DNA of 64,000 nucleotides, from contig OZ246000.1 of NCBI GenBank assembly GCA_965230245.1, forward strand, positions 992,001 through 1,056,000, written 5' to 3'. The notes under the pieces were generated by a model. That model searched no databases. It was not told the DNA's origin and saw nothing but the letters and a program-made list of their open reading frames with translations. Both the position numbers and the translations under genes were made by a program. Shown here one piece after another: positions 19,101 to 27,714 of the stretch (positions are counted from its first letter, which is position 1; each line of letters begins with the position of its first letter). The stretch comes from JAGNKE01 sp965230245. Its GTDB lineage: Bacteria > Pseudomonadota > Alphaproteobacteria > Micavibrionales > Micavibrionaceae.

Positions 19101-19202
19101 AACACGTGTTGCACGCTCATCGTCCCAAGACAGCGCATTGAGACACTGCCGCAAACTTGCGGATTCTTTTTCATACTTAAATGTGGAAATAATGTTATTC
19201 AT
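16185..19202 (-). CDS. putA: bifunctional proline dehydrogenase / L-glutamate gamma-semialdehyde dehydrogenase
   Basis: 1005 residues. It oxidises proline to glutamate in two steps with substrate channelling. The FAD-binding proline dehydrogenase barrel spans roughly residues 110-440 (SVKLSALHPRYE, YPVYTRKCNTDVSFLACA, ATHNAHSVA), and the aldehyde dehydrogenase domain roughly 510-985 (PWNFPLAIFTGQV, VTFTGSTAAAKSI, ETGGLNAMIVD and the catalytic cysteine in AGQRCSALR). It lacks the N-terminal ribbon-helix-helix DNA-binding domain and the C-terminal extra domain, so it is the short, non-regulatory type. It is divergent from xseA across about 60 bases. Confidence 0.95.
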   Translation of the reverse strand: MNNIISTFKYEKESASLRQCLNALSWDDERATRVHAEALSLVDSLRAKKKTGMLESFLQDFTLDTEEGLAVMTLAEALLRIPDTHTANALIRDKVAAAEWLGKQGSSRDWMTKAASLGMKVSKRALDSVVGKLGEPLVREAMVHAMRVMGKQFVLGTSIEDACSNASAFEKKGYRMSYDILGEGARDAVTAERYFKAYHDAVSYIGQQTSSDATVRPGISVKLSALHPRYEISQKEDCLPMLVEKLTALAENAAKHNLSMTIDAEEVARLDLSYAVLDALISSDVFPKWDKFGLALQAYQKASFSLISDIANFSQKYGERLQVRLVKGAYWDTEIKIAQMGGYPDYPVYTRKCNTDVSFLACADEMLRRQSYIYPMFATHNAHSVAAVLDLAKYNDADFELQRLFGMGEQLFDHVLEQGFSSASIYAPVGPHKDLLPYLVRRLLENGANSSFVHKIMNPDVPPEDIVRDPVKVATSHKKNHKKKRHPAIPVPRKIFHDRANSKGVDLDDDYSSSSVVSFIQSYQPAFEKSSIIGGKKYPAEVGDEMLVRKSFMLATQGFEAWTKTDVNDRAHILERIADLYEDSMNELMAICVHEAGKTIPDAVAEVREAVDFCRYYAQQARDGFSSEGELMPGYTGETNRLMLIGRGVFVCISPWNFPLAIFTGQVVAALVAGNAVVAKPAEQTPHIAVRAVELMLQAGVPAQVLQLVQGSGVVGAKLVAHKDVSGVTFTGSTAAAKSIQRALAIKDGPIIPLIAETGGLNAMIVDSSALLEQVVDDVIYSAFGSAGQRCSALRVVYVQNEIADDFIALLAGAMKELRVGDPKYLSSDIGPVIDEDALSRLHQHEEFLEENGSFIAHVPVQPEKLNNRCYFAPVAYEIADIGLLQEEVFGPVLHVIRYRGEQAAIMARFINERGYGLTFGVHSRVQTTQNKLARAVRAGNIYVNRSMTGAIVGVQPFGGMGLSGTGPKAGGPHYLPQFATEKVVTIDTTASGGNASLVSLEEEE

Positions 19203-19261
19203 GCGCGAAGTATATCATGTCATCTCTATGATTTCTTCCGTTTCGATATTATGATCACCAG

Positions 19262-20758
19262 ATGAAACAGGATCTTTTTACAAAAACTAATGTGCCAGAG
19301 TTTTCCGTCTCCGAATTGGCATATTCATTAAAGAAAACGCTGGAGGATAATTACGGCCGTATTCGCGTCCGCGGCGAACTTTCACGAGTTACCATACCCT
19401 CATCCGGACACCTCTATACAAGCCTGAAGGATGAAAACGGCGTGATTGACGCCGTATGCTGGCGCGGCAACGTCAAAAAACTCTCCATCAAACCCGAAGA
19501 AGGCGTCGAAGTCATATGCACTGGGAGAATAAGCACATACGCACCGCGTTCCAGCTATCAACTTATCATCGAATCGATGGAACTTGCAGGCGAAGGCGCC
19601 CTCCTCAAACTTCTGGAAGAGCGTAAAAAGAAACTAGCGGCGGAAGGTCTCTTTGAAACAGAGAAAAAAAAACGTCTGCCGTTCCTGCCGCAAAAAATAG
19701 GGGTCATTACATCGCCAACGGGCGCAGTCATACGGGACATACTGCATAGACTCAACGACCGCTTCCCCAGACACGTCCTACTCTGGCCGGTAATGGTACA
19801 GGGGGACGGCGCAGCCAAACAAGTCGCAGACGCGATCAGGGGATTTAACAAAATTCCAACTAACGATCCGCATAGACCCGATATCCTGATCGTTGCACGC
19901 GGCGGCGGTTCATTAGAAGATTTGATGCCCTTCAACGAAGAAGACGTCGTACGTGCCGCAGCCGAAAGCAATATCCCGATCATCTCTGCGGTTGGCCATG
20001 AAACGGACACAACGCTATTGGACCATGCCGCCGACTTGCGCGCACCGACACCCACAGGTGCGGCTGAAATGGCGGTTCCCGTACGCCTCAATCTAATCGC
20101 ACAAATCCAGCAAGATGAGCGGCGGCTTATAAACACAATGGTAAGATTTTTATCCGAAAACAGACACCGCTTGGCCACTTTGGAAGCAAATTTAGGCAAA
20201 CCGGAAAGGATTCTAGACACAAAAGCCCAAAAAACCGACCATCTAACCCATAAAATGGATATCCTATTCCGCGAACTATTGTCTTTAAAGAAAAATCAGG
20301 CATTTAAAGCAGGCGTACGCCTCATCCATCCCGCTCAACACATTGCCAATATTACCGACAAACTGACACATACGGCAAACGCTCTTGAATCAGGATTCAC
20401 AAAATCAATCTCCGATCGAGAGAATACTGTAATCAAAAAATCCCAAAAACTCCTGCCCCCTAAACAACAGCTCCAACAGGCAGGCCATAAACTGAACGTC
20501 GCAGCCGAACGTCTTACAAAATCCGGCGCACTCTGGCTGGAACGTCAGGAAAGAAAACTGGACGGATACGCGCAAAAACTGGAACTGCTATCTTTTGAAA
20601 ACGTCCTGAGTCGAGGCTACACGGTCATTTTTGACGAAGACGGAAAAGCGCTGACGGACGGCGATAAAATTACCGAAGGCCAAAGCGTACGCATCAGATT
20701 CCGACAGAAAAAATATGCAGATGCGGAAATTATAAAAACAGGTACGGAAAATAACTAA
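19262..20758 (+). CDS. xseA: exodeoxyribonuclease VII large subunit
   Basis: 498 residues. An N-terminal OB-fold (about 12-110; FSVSELAYSLKKTLED, GRIRVRGELS) is followed by the nuclease domain (LPFLPQKIGVITSPTGAVIRD quoted in part, GGGSLEDLMPFN, SAVGHETDTTLLD), then a long coiled-coil region and the C-terminal FENVLSRGYTVI. With XseB it degrades single-stranded DNA in repair. No xseB lies next to it here. Its stop overlaps the convergent stop of the next gene by three bases. Confidence 0.94.
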   Translation: MKQDLFTKTNVPEFSVSELAYSLKKTLEDNYGRIRVRGELSRVTIPSSGHLYTSLKDENGVIDAVCWRGNVKKLSIKPEEGVEVICTGRISTYAPRSSYQLIIESMELAGEGALLKLLEERKKKLAAEGLFETEKKKRLPFLPQKIGVITSPTGAVIRDILHRLNDRFPRHVLLWPVMVQGDGAAKQVADAIRGFNKIPTNDPHRPDILIVARGGGSLEDLMPFNEEDVVRAAAESNIPIISAVGHETDTTLLDHAADLRAPTPTGAAEMAVPVRLNLIAQIQQDERRLINTMVRFLSENRHRLATLEANLGKPERILDTKAQKTDHLTHKMDILFRELLSLKKNQAFKAGVRLIHPAQHIANITDKLTHTANALESGFTKSISDRENTVIKKSQKLLPPKQQLQQAGHKLNVAAERLTKSGALWLERQERKLDGYAQKLELLSFENVLSRGYTVIFDEDGKALTDGDKITEGQSVRIRFRQKKYADAEIIKTGTENN

Positions 20759-21867
20759 GCTGTCTGGACAAGAAGCAAACTGGCAAAACGATCCAAGATC
20801 TTATCAGAAATTTCGTCAAGCTTCTTGGCATGCTCGACGGCACTGCCGACAACTTCACGCGCCTCTTCAATCGGCATATCGGTTTCCAGATCAACATAAT
20901 CGGGAACCGTCTTGATACGCGCATAATAATGAATAATATCACTGGAGGTCTGCCGCCCGAGCAAATCAAGCTTGTCCGTGTTGCCGTCAAAAACAGAACG
21001 GCTAAGAGCGGGCTGCTTCTGAATAATATCGCCGGATTTTTGGTACTTCGGCGTAATATTGTTGTCATTCAGCTCTCGTAACATAGACTCATACATCATA
21101 AGATAAGCTTCAATCTTGGACTTATTGGTCTGGATTTCCGCATCGATCATAGAAGCAATAACGTACTTCTCCTTCTCCCTCAGCAAACGCTCTCTGGACG
21201 CCAGATCCATACTCTGGTTCTGTACGTCTACAACCGTTTTAAAACCGCGCATAATAAAGACACTGATGACAACAAGACCCAGAAATAGAATCCCGATCAC
21301 AATCATGCCGCCATAAAAATATTTTTGATTGCCCGTACCCGCTCCAACCAATTTATCAGACGATTCCAAGGACCAGATACCACTCTCTCTCTGACGGGCA
21401 GATGCTTCGGCATCAAGGTAAGGCGTTTCAAAAATCGAGTCGTAAACAACCTCCCGCTTCACGGTCACAAAACCTTCCTGAAGCATAAACAGACTCAAAT
21501 CCTCATCGGATGAGTTCACGCATTGTGCCGTAATCATATTGCCCTTACGACCCTTCACTGTGCATTCCAGCGGCTCTTTGCCTATCTTTTCCTCCAGCGC
21601 AGAGCGCGCTTTCAAATCAAACACGGCATTATTTGATTGTATAGCCTCAACACCCCAAAGCTGGATCTGGAATTTACCGGCAACCAATATATCGGCTCCG
21701 GCTGCTCGGGCTTTGACTTTAATGTCTTGAGAAGGTGTTTGGGCATCTTGCGCAAAAGTTTTACCGTTCACTCCGGCCGAAAGCGCAAAGAAAACAGCAA
21801 AAATCCCGAAAAACAGGACTTTTTCTTTCAATCCATTGCTGATTCTGCCCGAAATCATTGGCATCAT
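20755..21867 (-). CDS. membrane-anchored degenerate nuclease-fold (SNase-like) protein with coiled coil
   Basis: 370 residues. A signal peptide or anchor (about 14-40) is followed by a staphylococcal-nuclease-like domain (about 48-175): IQLWGVEAIQ replaces the usual RLxGIDxPE, and FVTVKREVVYDS with ARQRESGIWSL matches the family's end. The arginine and glutamate of the first catalytic motif are missing, so nuclease activity is unlikely. A strong transmembrane helix lies at about 184-208 (GGMIVIGILFLGLVVISVF), followed by a charged, helical region that should be cytoplasmic. No function is known; the layout suggests a scaffold or sensor linking both sides of the membrane. Confidence 0.6.
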   Translation of the reverse strand: MMPMISGRISNGLKEKVLFFGIFAVFFALSAGVNGKTFAQDAQTPSQDIKVKARAAGADILVAGKFQIQLWGVEAIQSNNAVFDLKARSALEEKIGKEPLECTVKGRKGNMITAQCVNSSDEDLSLFMLQEGFVTVKREVVYDSIFETPYLDAEASARQRESGIWSLESSDKLVGAGTGNQKYFYGGMIVIGILFLGLVVISVFIMRGFKTVVDVQNQSMDLASRERLLREKEKYVIASMIDAEIQTNKSKIEAYLMMYESMLRELNDNNITPKYQKSGDIIQKQPALSRSVFDGNTDKLDLLGRQTSSDIIHYYARIKTVPDYVDLETDMPIEEAREVVGSAVEHAKKLDEISDKILDRFASLLLVQTA

Positions 21868-22078
21868 AACCCAACCGTAAAACTAAAAAACTGAGATACT
21901 CATCCCACACACACGTATATTAGAGAAATAATATTAAAGTTTCCTAATAAAATGTCACCCCGGTAAAAATCATATCGTGAATCACTCAACAAATATTTAA
22001 GAAATCGAAGAAAATCATGCATCTGCAGGTTTTTTTGTGTAAAGTTAAGGGAGATTTCGAAAATAAAATTAGGTGCCA

Positions 22079-22618
22079 ATGAGGGTCGAACTCAAAGAAT
22101 TACTGGAAAAACTCGGGGTTGACTACATTTTGTCCGCCTACGAGACAAGACCGTGGTTTTTGTACGACGCGGAGCAAGGCATTACCTGCAGCGCCGAAGT
22201 CCGGATGGGACGCGGTGAAGAAGACTTACAAGCTGAAATCCAGTTTCTTCATGACGAAACAGACGAAGATGAGGAAGAAGGCGAAGGCTCCACGGACGCA
22301 ACGAGCTACAGACATAGCGGATTACAGCAAATTCTGTTGATGCGCTTTATACCCGGACGGGAAGACATGTGGGTCGCAATGTTCCTCTCGATCAAAGGCG
22401 AAAGCTACGTAAACAAAGTGTATGATTGGGAAGGGAAGGGCTGCAACTTCTTCCGTGCCTGTATCGAAGCCATCCAGATGAACGAACTCCCCGATGTCGA
22501 AAAACTGATCGACACTGAAATGGTTGATCAGGGTCGCTTTGGCGGCGGCAGACGCGGCCGCGTCGGTAAGAAATCGCCGAAAGTTAAGCCCGGACAGCTC
22601 TTAGGCATGAAAAAATAA
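22079..22618 (+). CDS. conserved-looking hypothetical protein, acidic with basic tail
   Basis: 179 residues from the ATG at 22079, which has AGG six bases upstream; a GTG six bases earlier is in frame. The body is acidic, with a run of aspartate and glutamate near residues 62-72 (ETDEDEEEGEG), and the end is basic and glycine-rich (GGGRRGRVGKKSPKVK). The middle (RFIPGREDMWVAMFLSIKG) looks like mixed sheet and helix. No family was recognised. It is convergent with terD. The 205-base gap before it holds no clear motif. Confidence 0.6.
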   Translation: MRVELKELLEKLGVDYILSAYETRPWFLYDAEQGITCSAEVRMGRGEEDLQAEIQFLHDETDEDEEEGEGSTDATSYRHSGLQQILLMRFIPGREDMWVAMFLSIKGESYVNKVYDWEGKGCNFFRACIEAIQMNELPDVEKLIDTEMVDQGRFGGGRRGRVGKKSPKVKPGQLLGMKK

Positions 22619-22629
22619 AAACATGCAAC

Positions 22630-23268
22630 TTAAGCACTTTGTACGATAATATCGTAATCCGTTGCGATTTTCTGCAACCCGCCGGCAACACAATCACCGA
22701 TTACCTTAAAATGCCATTTAGGGCCTTCACGGTTTAAACTGCCGACAAGCATGGCAGTCTCTTTTCGTTCTTGAATATCACTAGTCAAATTGTAACGCAA
22801 AAGCTCGATATTTGAGTCCATGTTCAATAAGCGAATATAGGGCTTCCTGACTTTGTGTAGAGAATGCCCCTTTTCATCACCCTTATAAATCGAGAGAACA
22901 AACATGATCCGCATAATATCAAAGTGTACTTTATTGAGATCGACAATAATACATTCATCGTCACCGTCTCCTGCACCTGTACGGCTATCACCGCCATGGG
23001 TAACCGCCATATCAGAGCCTTCTTCGTTATTGTAGAAAACAAAATCCTCATTGACGCGCGTCTTACCCATACGGTTAAGCATGAAAGCACTTACATCAAG
23101 GTCAAGAGGATCGGAGTCAAAAGCATTCTGATCCCACCCCATACCGACAACAACCCGTTTAAGCGTTGGATCCTTGGCCGTGAGATTAACATCATCACCC
23201 TTCTCAACCATGTTCTGGTTGATTTCAATTTCTACTTCATTTGGATCCTGATCGAAAATATCAACCAT
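22630..23268 (-). CDS. terD: TerD-family calcium-binding stress protein
   Basis: 212 residues. The TerD core is clear: GDDVNLTAKDP near the start, GMGWDQNAFDSDPLDLDVSAFM with the calcium-binding acidic residues (quoted in part), HGGDSRTGAGDGDDECI, and IYKGDEKGHSLHKVRKPYIRL. TerD proteins bind calcium and occur in tellurite-resistance and phage/colicin-tolerance clusters, with an unresolved mechanism. The extended N-terminus (MVDIFDQDPNEVEIEIN) is less usual. It is the last of a three-gene run with an antiporter and a TerA-like gene. Confidence 0.85.
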   Translation of the reverse strand: MVDIFDQDPNEVEIEINQNMVEKGDDVNLTAKDPTLKRVVVGMGWDQNAFDSDPLDLDVSAFMLNRMGKTRVNEDFVFYNNEEGSDMAVTHGGDSRTGAGDGDDECIIVDLNKVHFDIMRIMFVLSIYKGDEKGHSLHKVRKPYIRLLNMDSNIELLRYNLTSDIQERKETAMLVGSLNREGPKWHFKVIGDCVAGGLQKIATDYDIIVQSA

Positions 23269-23319
23269 GTGATAAGTCCTTTCTAAAGTTCAAAACGGCA
23301 ACGATTACCCGAAAATCTG

Positions 23320-24306
23320 CTAAACACTCGCGGTGAATATATAAACATTATAAGCCAAATACGCCCCGCAAAACAACAAGCCTGTCGTCCTGCTGATCTT
23401 GCCTTTCGTAAGCAGAATAACGGTAAGAACAACGGCAACCAACAAAGCCAGCCATATATCAAACGTTCCCAAAGAAGCCTCGTAGCTCCCCGCCGCAATC
23501 GGTTTCATAAGACCGGTAATACCGATAATCATAAGAATATTAAAAACATTCGAACCAACGATATTTCCGATAACGATATCGTCCTGCCCCTTGCGACTGG
23601 CGATGATGCTGGTCGAAAGCTCCGGCAAAGATGTCCCGAAAGCGATAAGGCTCAACGCAATTACGGATTCAGGAATACCGATCATCGTCGCACTGATCTT
23701 CGCGCCTTTGACCAGAAATTCTGCCCCCGCGGCAATAGACAAAAGCCCGAGAAGCAAAAACCCGAATGCCGCAAGGTTGTTATCATAGCTCACAGCATCC
23801 AGCTCAACATCTTCTTTGCCCTTCTTTTTGGCTTCGTAATACTGCCAGCAGACATAACCCACCAGAAACCCGAGCATTAAACCCGCCGGAAGACGCCCTA
23901 CGGAGCCGTTCTCACCATAGATAAGAAAACCAAAAGCAATTGTAGCAACGAGCATAACAGCCAAATCACGCACCAAACCACGTGTACGTGTCACTTCAAG
24001 GGACACAAAAGCGCCTGCCATCCCTAAAACCAAAAGAATATTCGCAATGTTTGAACCGACAACATTACCGATAGCGATACCGGGGGAGTCCTGAAAGTTT
24101 GCCAGAACGGAAACAATGAGTTCCGGAAAAGACGTACCGAACGCAACAATAGTGAACCCGACAACCATCGGCGAAATACCATGATGCGTCGCCACATAAA
24201 CGGCAGAGTCGATCGTCCAGTTTCCGCCTTTGACCAGAAGGATGATACCGAAGAACAGAGCGCCCAAGGCAAGGACGATAGCTTCGTACTGTAAAAGTTC
24301 AACCAT
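23320..24306 (-). CDS. calcium/sodium antiporter (CaCA family, YrbG-like)
   Basis: 328 residues, about ten transmembrane helices, with both alpha-repeats of the K+-dependent or independent Na+/Ca2+ exchangers: VVGFTIVAFGTSFPELIVSV near residues 47-66 and IALSLIAFGTSLPELSTSII in the second half, each followed by a GNVVGSNIANI / GNIVGSNVFNI loop. It exchanges calcium for sodium or protons across the inner membrane. Its place between terD and the terA-like gene, with gaps of 51 and 112 bases, suggests a joint calcium-related role. Confidence 0.9.
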   Translation of the reverse strand: MVELLQYEAIVLALGALFFGIILLVKGGNWTIDSAVYVATHHGISPMVVGFTIVAFGTSFPELIVSVLANFQDSPGIAIGNVVGSNIANILLVLGMAGAFVSLEVTRTRGLVRDLAVMLVATIAFGFLIYGENGSVGRLPAGLMLGFLVGYVCWQYYEAKKKGKEDVELDAVSYDNNLAAFGFLLLGLLSIAAGAEFLVKGAKISATMIGIPESVIALSLIAFGTSLPELSTSIIASRKGQDDIVIGNIVGSNVFNILMIIGITGLMKPIAAGSYEASLGTFDIWLALLVAVVLTVILLTKGKISRTTGLLFCGAYLAYNVYIFTASV

Positions 24307-24418
24307 ATAGGCGTTTCCGTTTAAGGCGTTCTACCATTGCAAAGCATACAGACACCAAGCAAACCTGTCCATGCAGCAACTTTGCAAGAACAGAAAAAAT
24401 CCGAATTCTTATGAAGGC

Positions 24419-25171
24419 TTAAAGCGGAGTCTTGGTTCCCTCACTCCAATCCAAACCGAAACCGTAAGCACGGTCCATTTCCTCGTGACCCGGGAAAAAC
24501 TCCGTGCGGTTCGTCAATTTGATCCCGCCGCGGACATTTTCAAGCTCGCCGACGGCGCATACTGCAAGATTGTCATCATAAACATTCAGTGTGACATAGA
24601 GGTCATTCTCGCCCGGAACATCAATAACAACCTGCGGCTTGATGTAAGACCAGTTCGGCGCACCCTTGTAAATATAGATATAGACAAGCAATCGCTTGAT
24701 CTCGCTCCATTTATGCCCGTTCACCAAAAGATATTCATCATGCCCTTCTTTATCGCCCGTGCGCTCGTCTTCCGATAATGCGATATATGGCGATTCCTCA
24801 AAATCACCGTGCTTTTCGCCAAAAGCTTGAATAGCACCGCGCTCACCGTTTTGCAGCTCATATAAACACCCGATATCCAGATCAACGCCGACCTTGCGCA
24901 CCTTTTTAAACCATTTCCCGAAAAATCCGCTGCCCTCTTCGATATGGATGTTATCCCAAGCCGAGCCGATAAGAATGGACTCAAACCCGCCTTGCGGCGG
25001 TGAAATGGAAATGCCCTGTCCAGGCTCGCCGAGAAACTCGCAGTTTTCAGGATGATCACTTGCAACCCTGTACCCGGCAGCACCAAGCGCCGCGCCGTGG
25101 CCCGAAAAATCCGCACGGCTTCTGTTCGCTTCCATCAAACCACTGATGGCTTTATTCTTTTTCTTCGTCAT
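24419..25171 (-). CDS. terA: TerA-like tellurium-resistance family protein
   Basis: 250 residues of the TerD superfamily, but the longer TerA kind: VDLDIGCLYELQNGERGAI, the SEDERTGDKEGHDEYL acidic segment, IYIYKGAPNWSYIK, and the C-terminal FFPGHEEMDRAYGFGLDW are TerA landmarks. An N-terminal 45-residue charged extension precedes the domain. It opens the three-gene cluster that continues with the antiporter and terD. The exact TerA name is from family resemblance. Confidence 0.75.
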   Translation of the reverse strand: MTKKKNKAISGLMEANRSRADFSGHGAALGAAGYRVASDHPENCEFLGEPGQGISISPPQGGFESILIGSAWDNIHIEEGSGFFGKWFKKVRKVGVDLDIGCLYELQNGERGAIQAFGEKHGDFEESPYIALSEDERTGDKEGHDEYLLVNGHKWSEIKRLLVYIYIYKGAPNWSYIKPQVVIDVPGENDLYVTLNVYDDNLAVCAVGELENVRGGIKLTNRTEFFPGHEEMDRAYGFGLDWSEGTKTPL

Positions 25172-25295
25172 CGGAATGAAATCTCCTTAAATCCACTGCT
25201 TATATTTCTTATCGCAAAATTAAACGCAGAACACAAAGATAAGTCAACGCGGACAAAAGGTGAAGAGGCGAAAAGCAGAAGCACTGCACATAAGA

Positions 25296-26306
25296 TCAAT
25301 CATATGTAAGATCGGTAGCCTTACCGTGAAAAATCCAATACACAACGAACGTGTATCCGATTAAGACTGGGAAAACCGCCAAAGCACCAACAAGAATAAT
25401 CATAAGGGACTCAGGGGCGCTCGCAGCTTCAAGTATAGTCAGCTTGTTCGGCACGATATACGGGAAAAAACTATACGCCAGCCCGTGAAAACAAAGCACA
25501 TATATTGCCACTGTAATCACAAACGGAAGCCAAGAAAAATTATCGTTCGGTGTTGGGAGACGCCTTAACGTAAACGCCAGCGCAAAAACCAAACCAGCCG
25601 TCATAATCGGAATTGGCGCCAGCATAAAGATCTGCGGGAAATCGAACCATTTTTCAAAAATTCTGGGACTAACCAAAGGTGTTGAAATCGAAACCACGAT
25701 AATCCCTATAACGGTGGCATAAAGACTGTATTGCGCCCAGCGTACAGCTTTCTTTTGTAATTTCCCTTCACATTTCATCAGCAACCAGTTCGCTCCGATC
25801 AGGCAATACCCCGCTGCCACGCAAACGGCAATCAGCCATGAAAACGCAAAAGCACTCCAGTCATGTTTAAATCCGAGAATATAAGAACCGAGCATGTACC
25901 CCTGCGCCAAAGCTGTCACAAGCGAGCCGCCGAAAAAAGCTAAATTCCAGTATTTTTTGTATTCGAATTTTGCCTTTGCGCGAAAATCAAAAGCCACACC
26001 GCGAAAAATCAAACCGATCAGCATAATCGCAACAGGCAAATACAAATTAGTCAGAATAATTCCGTGCGCCGCCGGAAACGCAACCAATAAAAGCCCCACA
26101 CCAAGCACAAGCCATGTCTCATTGGCATCCCAGAACGGCCCGATCGAGGCAATCATACGGTCTTTTTCCTTGTCTTCCGCCCAATGACTTAAAATACCGA
26201 CCCCTAGATCATACCCGTCTAAAACGGCATAGATAATCATGGAAAGCCCCATTAAAAAGGCAAATGTATAGGGCAACCAGTGACCGTTTGCGATTATTTC
26301 ATCCAT
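25296..26306 (-). CDS. cydB: cytochrome bd-type quinol oxidase subunit II (cyanide-insensitive type)
   Basis: 336 residues, eight to nine helices. LDGYDLGVGIL, GPFWDANETWLVL and GLIFRGVAFDFR are the CydB/CioB signatures. It pairs with subunit I to oxidise quinol and reduce oxygen at high affinity. No CydX-like small subunit follows it; the 125-base gap down to the terA-like gene carries no such frame. The 12-base spacing after cydA indicates one operon. Confidence 0.93.
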   Translation of the reverse strand: MDEIIANGHWLPYTFAFLMGLSMIIYAVLDGYDLGVGILSHWAEDKEKDRMIASIGPFWDANETWLVLGVGLLLVAFPAAHGIILTNLYLPVAIMLIGLIFRGVAFDFRAKAKFEYKKYWNLAFFGGSLVTALAQGYMLGSYILGFKHDWSAFAFSWLIAVCVAAGYCLIGANWLLMKCEGKLQKKAVRWAQYSLYATVIGIIVVSISTPLVSPRIFEKWFDFPQIFMLAPIPIMTAGLVFALAFTLRRLPTPNDNFSWLPFVITVAIYVLCFHGLAYSFFPYIVPNKLTILEAASAPESLMIILVGALAVFPVLIGYTFVVYWIFHGKATDLTYD

Positions 26307-26317
26307 CTCAAAAACCT

Positions 26318-27700
26318 TTATTCCGCTGCGCTAACGACTGAACGCCGCTCGACCCCGAGCGCCTTGCCCTGCTGAGGATCATATTTATCACCCGACCCTG
26401 CTTTGGCCGCCATGTGAAAGATTGTAAAAATATAAGCACTGAGCAACAAAACGTACACCGCCAGATACGCCACCAGAGTTGTCCCGATCATAGGTGCTGG
26501 CAAATCGGCCAGAGCATCATGTGTCTTCAGCACGCCGTGAACCAGATAAGGCTGCCGCCCGATTTCCGTCACATACCAGCCGGCAACCGTAGCCACCCAG
26601 CCCGAAAACGTCATCCCGAGTAGACCGTAAGCCAGCCATTTATTAATGTCTTTCTTGAAAATGAGACTGAAAGCGGCGGCCCAAGACACCAGCAGCATCA
26701 AGACACCGACACCGACCATAATACGAAAACCCCAGAACAACGGCGCGACGGGCGGATGTTCGCCGACAAATTCATTAAGCCCCTTAAGCTCCCCATCCCA
26801 ATGATGTGTAAGTATAAAACTGGCCAGTTTTGGAATCTCGATGGACAGATGATTGGTTCGTGCCTCTTCATCCGGTATCGCAAAAAGAACAAGAGGAGCG
26901 CCCTCCTGCGTTTCCCAGACAGCCTCGATCGCGGCAATCTTCTGTGGTTGATACTCCAAAGTATTCAGGCCATGCATATCCCCGACAACAATCTGGACAG
27001 GGATCAAAAATGCGGCTAGAAAAACGGCCGTCCGTAAAGGCGCAATCGTGCTGTTACTATGATCTCCTCTGAGCCAGCGAAACGCCGAAACACCCGCCAC
27101 CAGAAACGCGGCCGTTAATCCTGATGCAATCAACATATGTGTCAAACGATAAGGCATAGATGGATTAAAAATAATCTCCCACCAATCGGTTGCATGCGCC
27201 TGCCCGTCTATCATCTCGAAGCCGACCGGCGTCTGCATCCAGCTATTAAGAACTATAATCCAGAACGCGGAAAACGTCGTCCCGATGGCGACAAGAAACG
27301 TCGCCAGAGTGTGCAGCCAGGCGGGCACCTTCCGAAACCCGTACAACATAACGCCCAAAAATGTTGCCTCAAGGAAAAACGCCGTTAAAACCTCGTAAGC
27401 CAGCAACGGCCCCGCGATATTTCCGACCGTCTCCATAAACCCGGGCCAATTCGTGCCGAACTGGAAAGACATCGTAATCCCGCTGACCACACCCAAGGCG
27501 AAAGAAAGCGCAAAAATCTTAGTCCAGAAGAAATAGGCATCCATCCACTTCATATCTTTGGAAATATGATAACGGCACTTGAAGTAAAACAAAATCCAGC
27601 CCAGCGCGATGGTAATCGTCGGGAACAGGATATGAAACGTAATATTCGCCGCAAACTGAATGCGGGATAACATAAAGGGATCAAGAACATCGTCAGTCAT
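26318..27700 (-). CDS. cydA: cytochrome bd-type quinol oxidase subunit I (short Q-loop, CioA-like)
   Basis: 460 residues, shorter than the 520 or so of the E. coli form because the Q-loop is short, as in cyanide-insensitive oxidases. Haem-ligand regions are visible (SRIQFAANITFHILFPTITI near the N-terminus; DMHGLNTLEYQPQKIAA; GRQPYLVHGVLKTHDA). It carries the haem and quinol site. It lies between the GbsR-like gene (14 bases upstream) and cydB. Confidence 0.93.
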   Translation of the reverse strand: MTDDVLDPFMLSRIQFAANITFHILFPTITIALGWILFYFKCRYHISKDMKWMDAYFFWTKIFALSFALGVVSGITMSFQFGTNWPGFMETVGNIAGPLLAYEVLTAFFLEATFLGVMLYGFRKVPAWLHTLATFLVAIGTTFSAFWIIVLNSWMQTPVGFEMIDGQAHATDWWEIIFNPSMPYRLTHMLIASGLTAAFLVAGVSAFRWLRGDHSNSTIAPLRTAVFLAAFLIPVQIVVGDMHGLNTLEYQPQKIAAIEAVWETQEGAPLVLFAIPDEEARTNHLSIEIPKLASFILTHHWDGELKGLNEFVGEHPPVAPLFWGFRIMVGVGVLMLLVSWAAAFSLIFKKDINKWLAYGLLGMTFSGWVATVAGWYVTEIGRQPYLVHGVLKTHDALADLPAPMIGTTLVAYLAVYVLLLSAYIFTIFHMAAKAGSGDKYDPQQGKALGVERRSVVSAAE

Positions 27701-27714
27701 AACAATAAACGTCC

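Noticed and set aside
25172..25295. A cydX-type small subunit after cydB
   Set aside because: The only short frame there encodes a cysteine/phenylalanine-rich peptide without a membrane helix.
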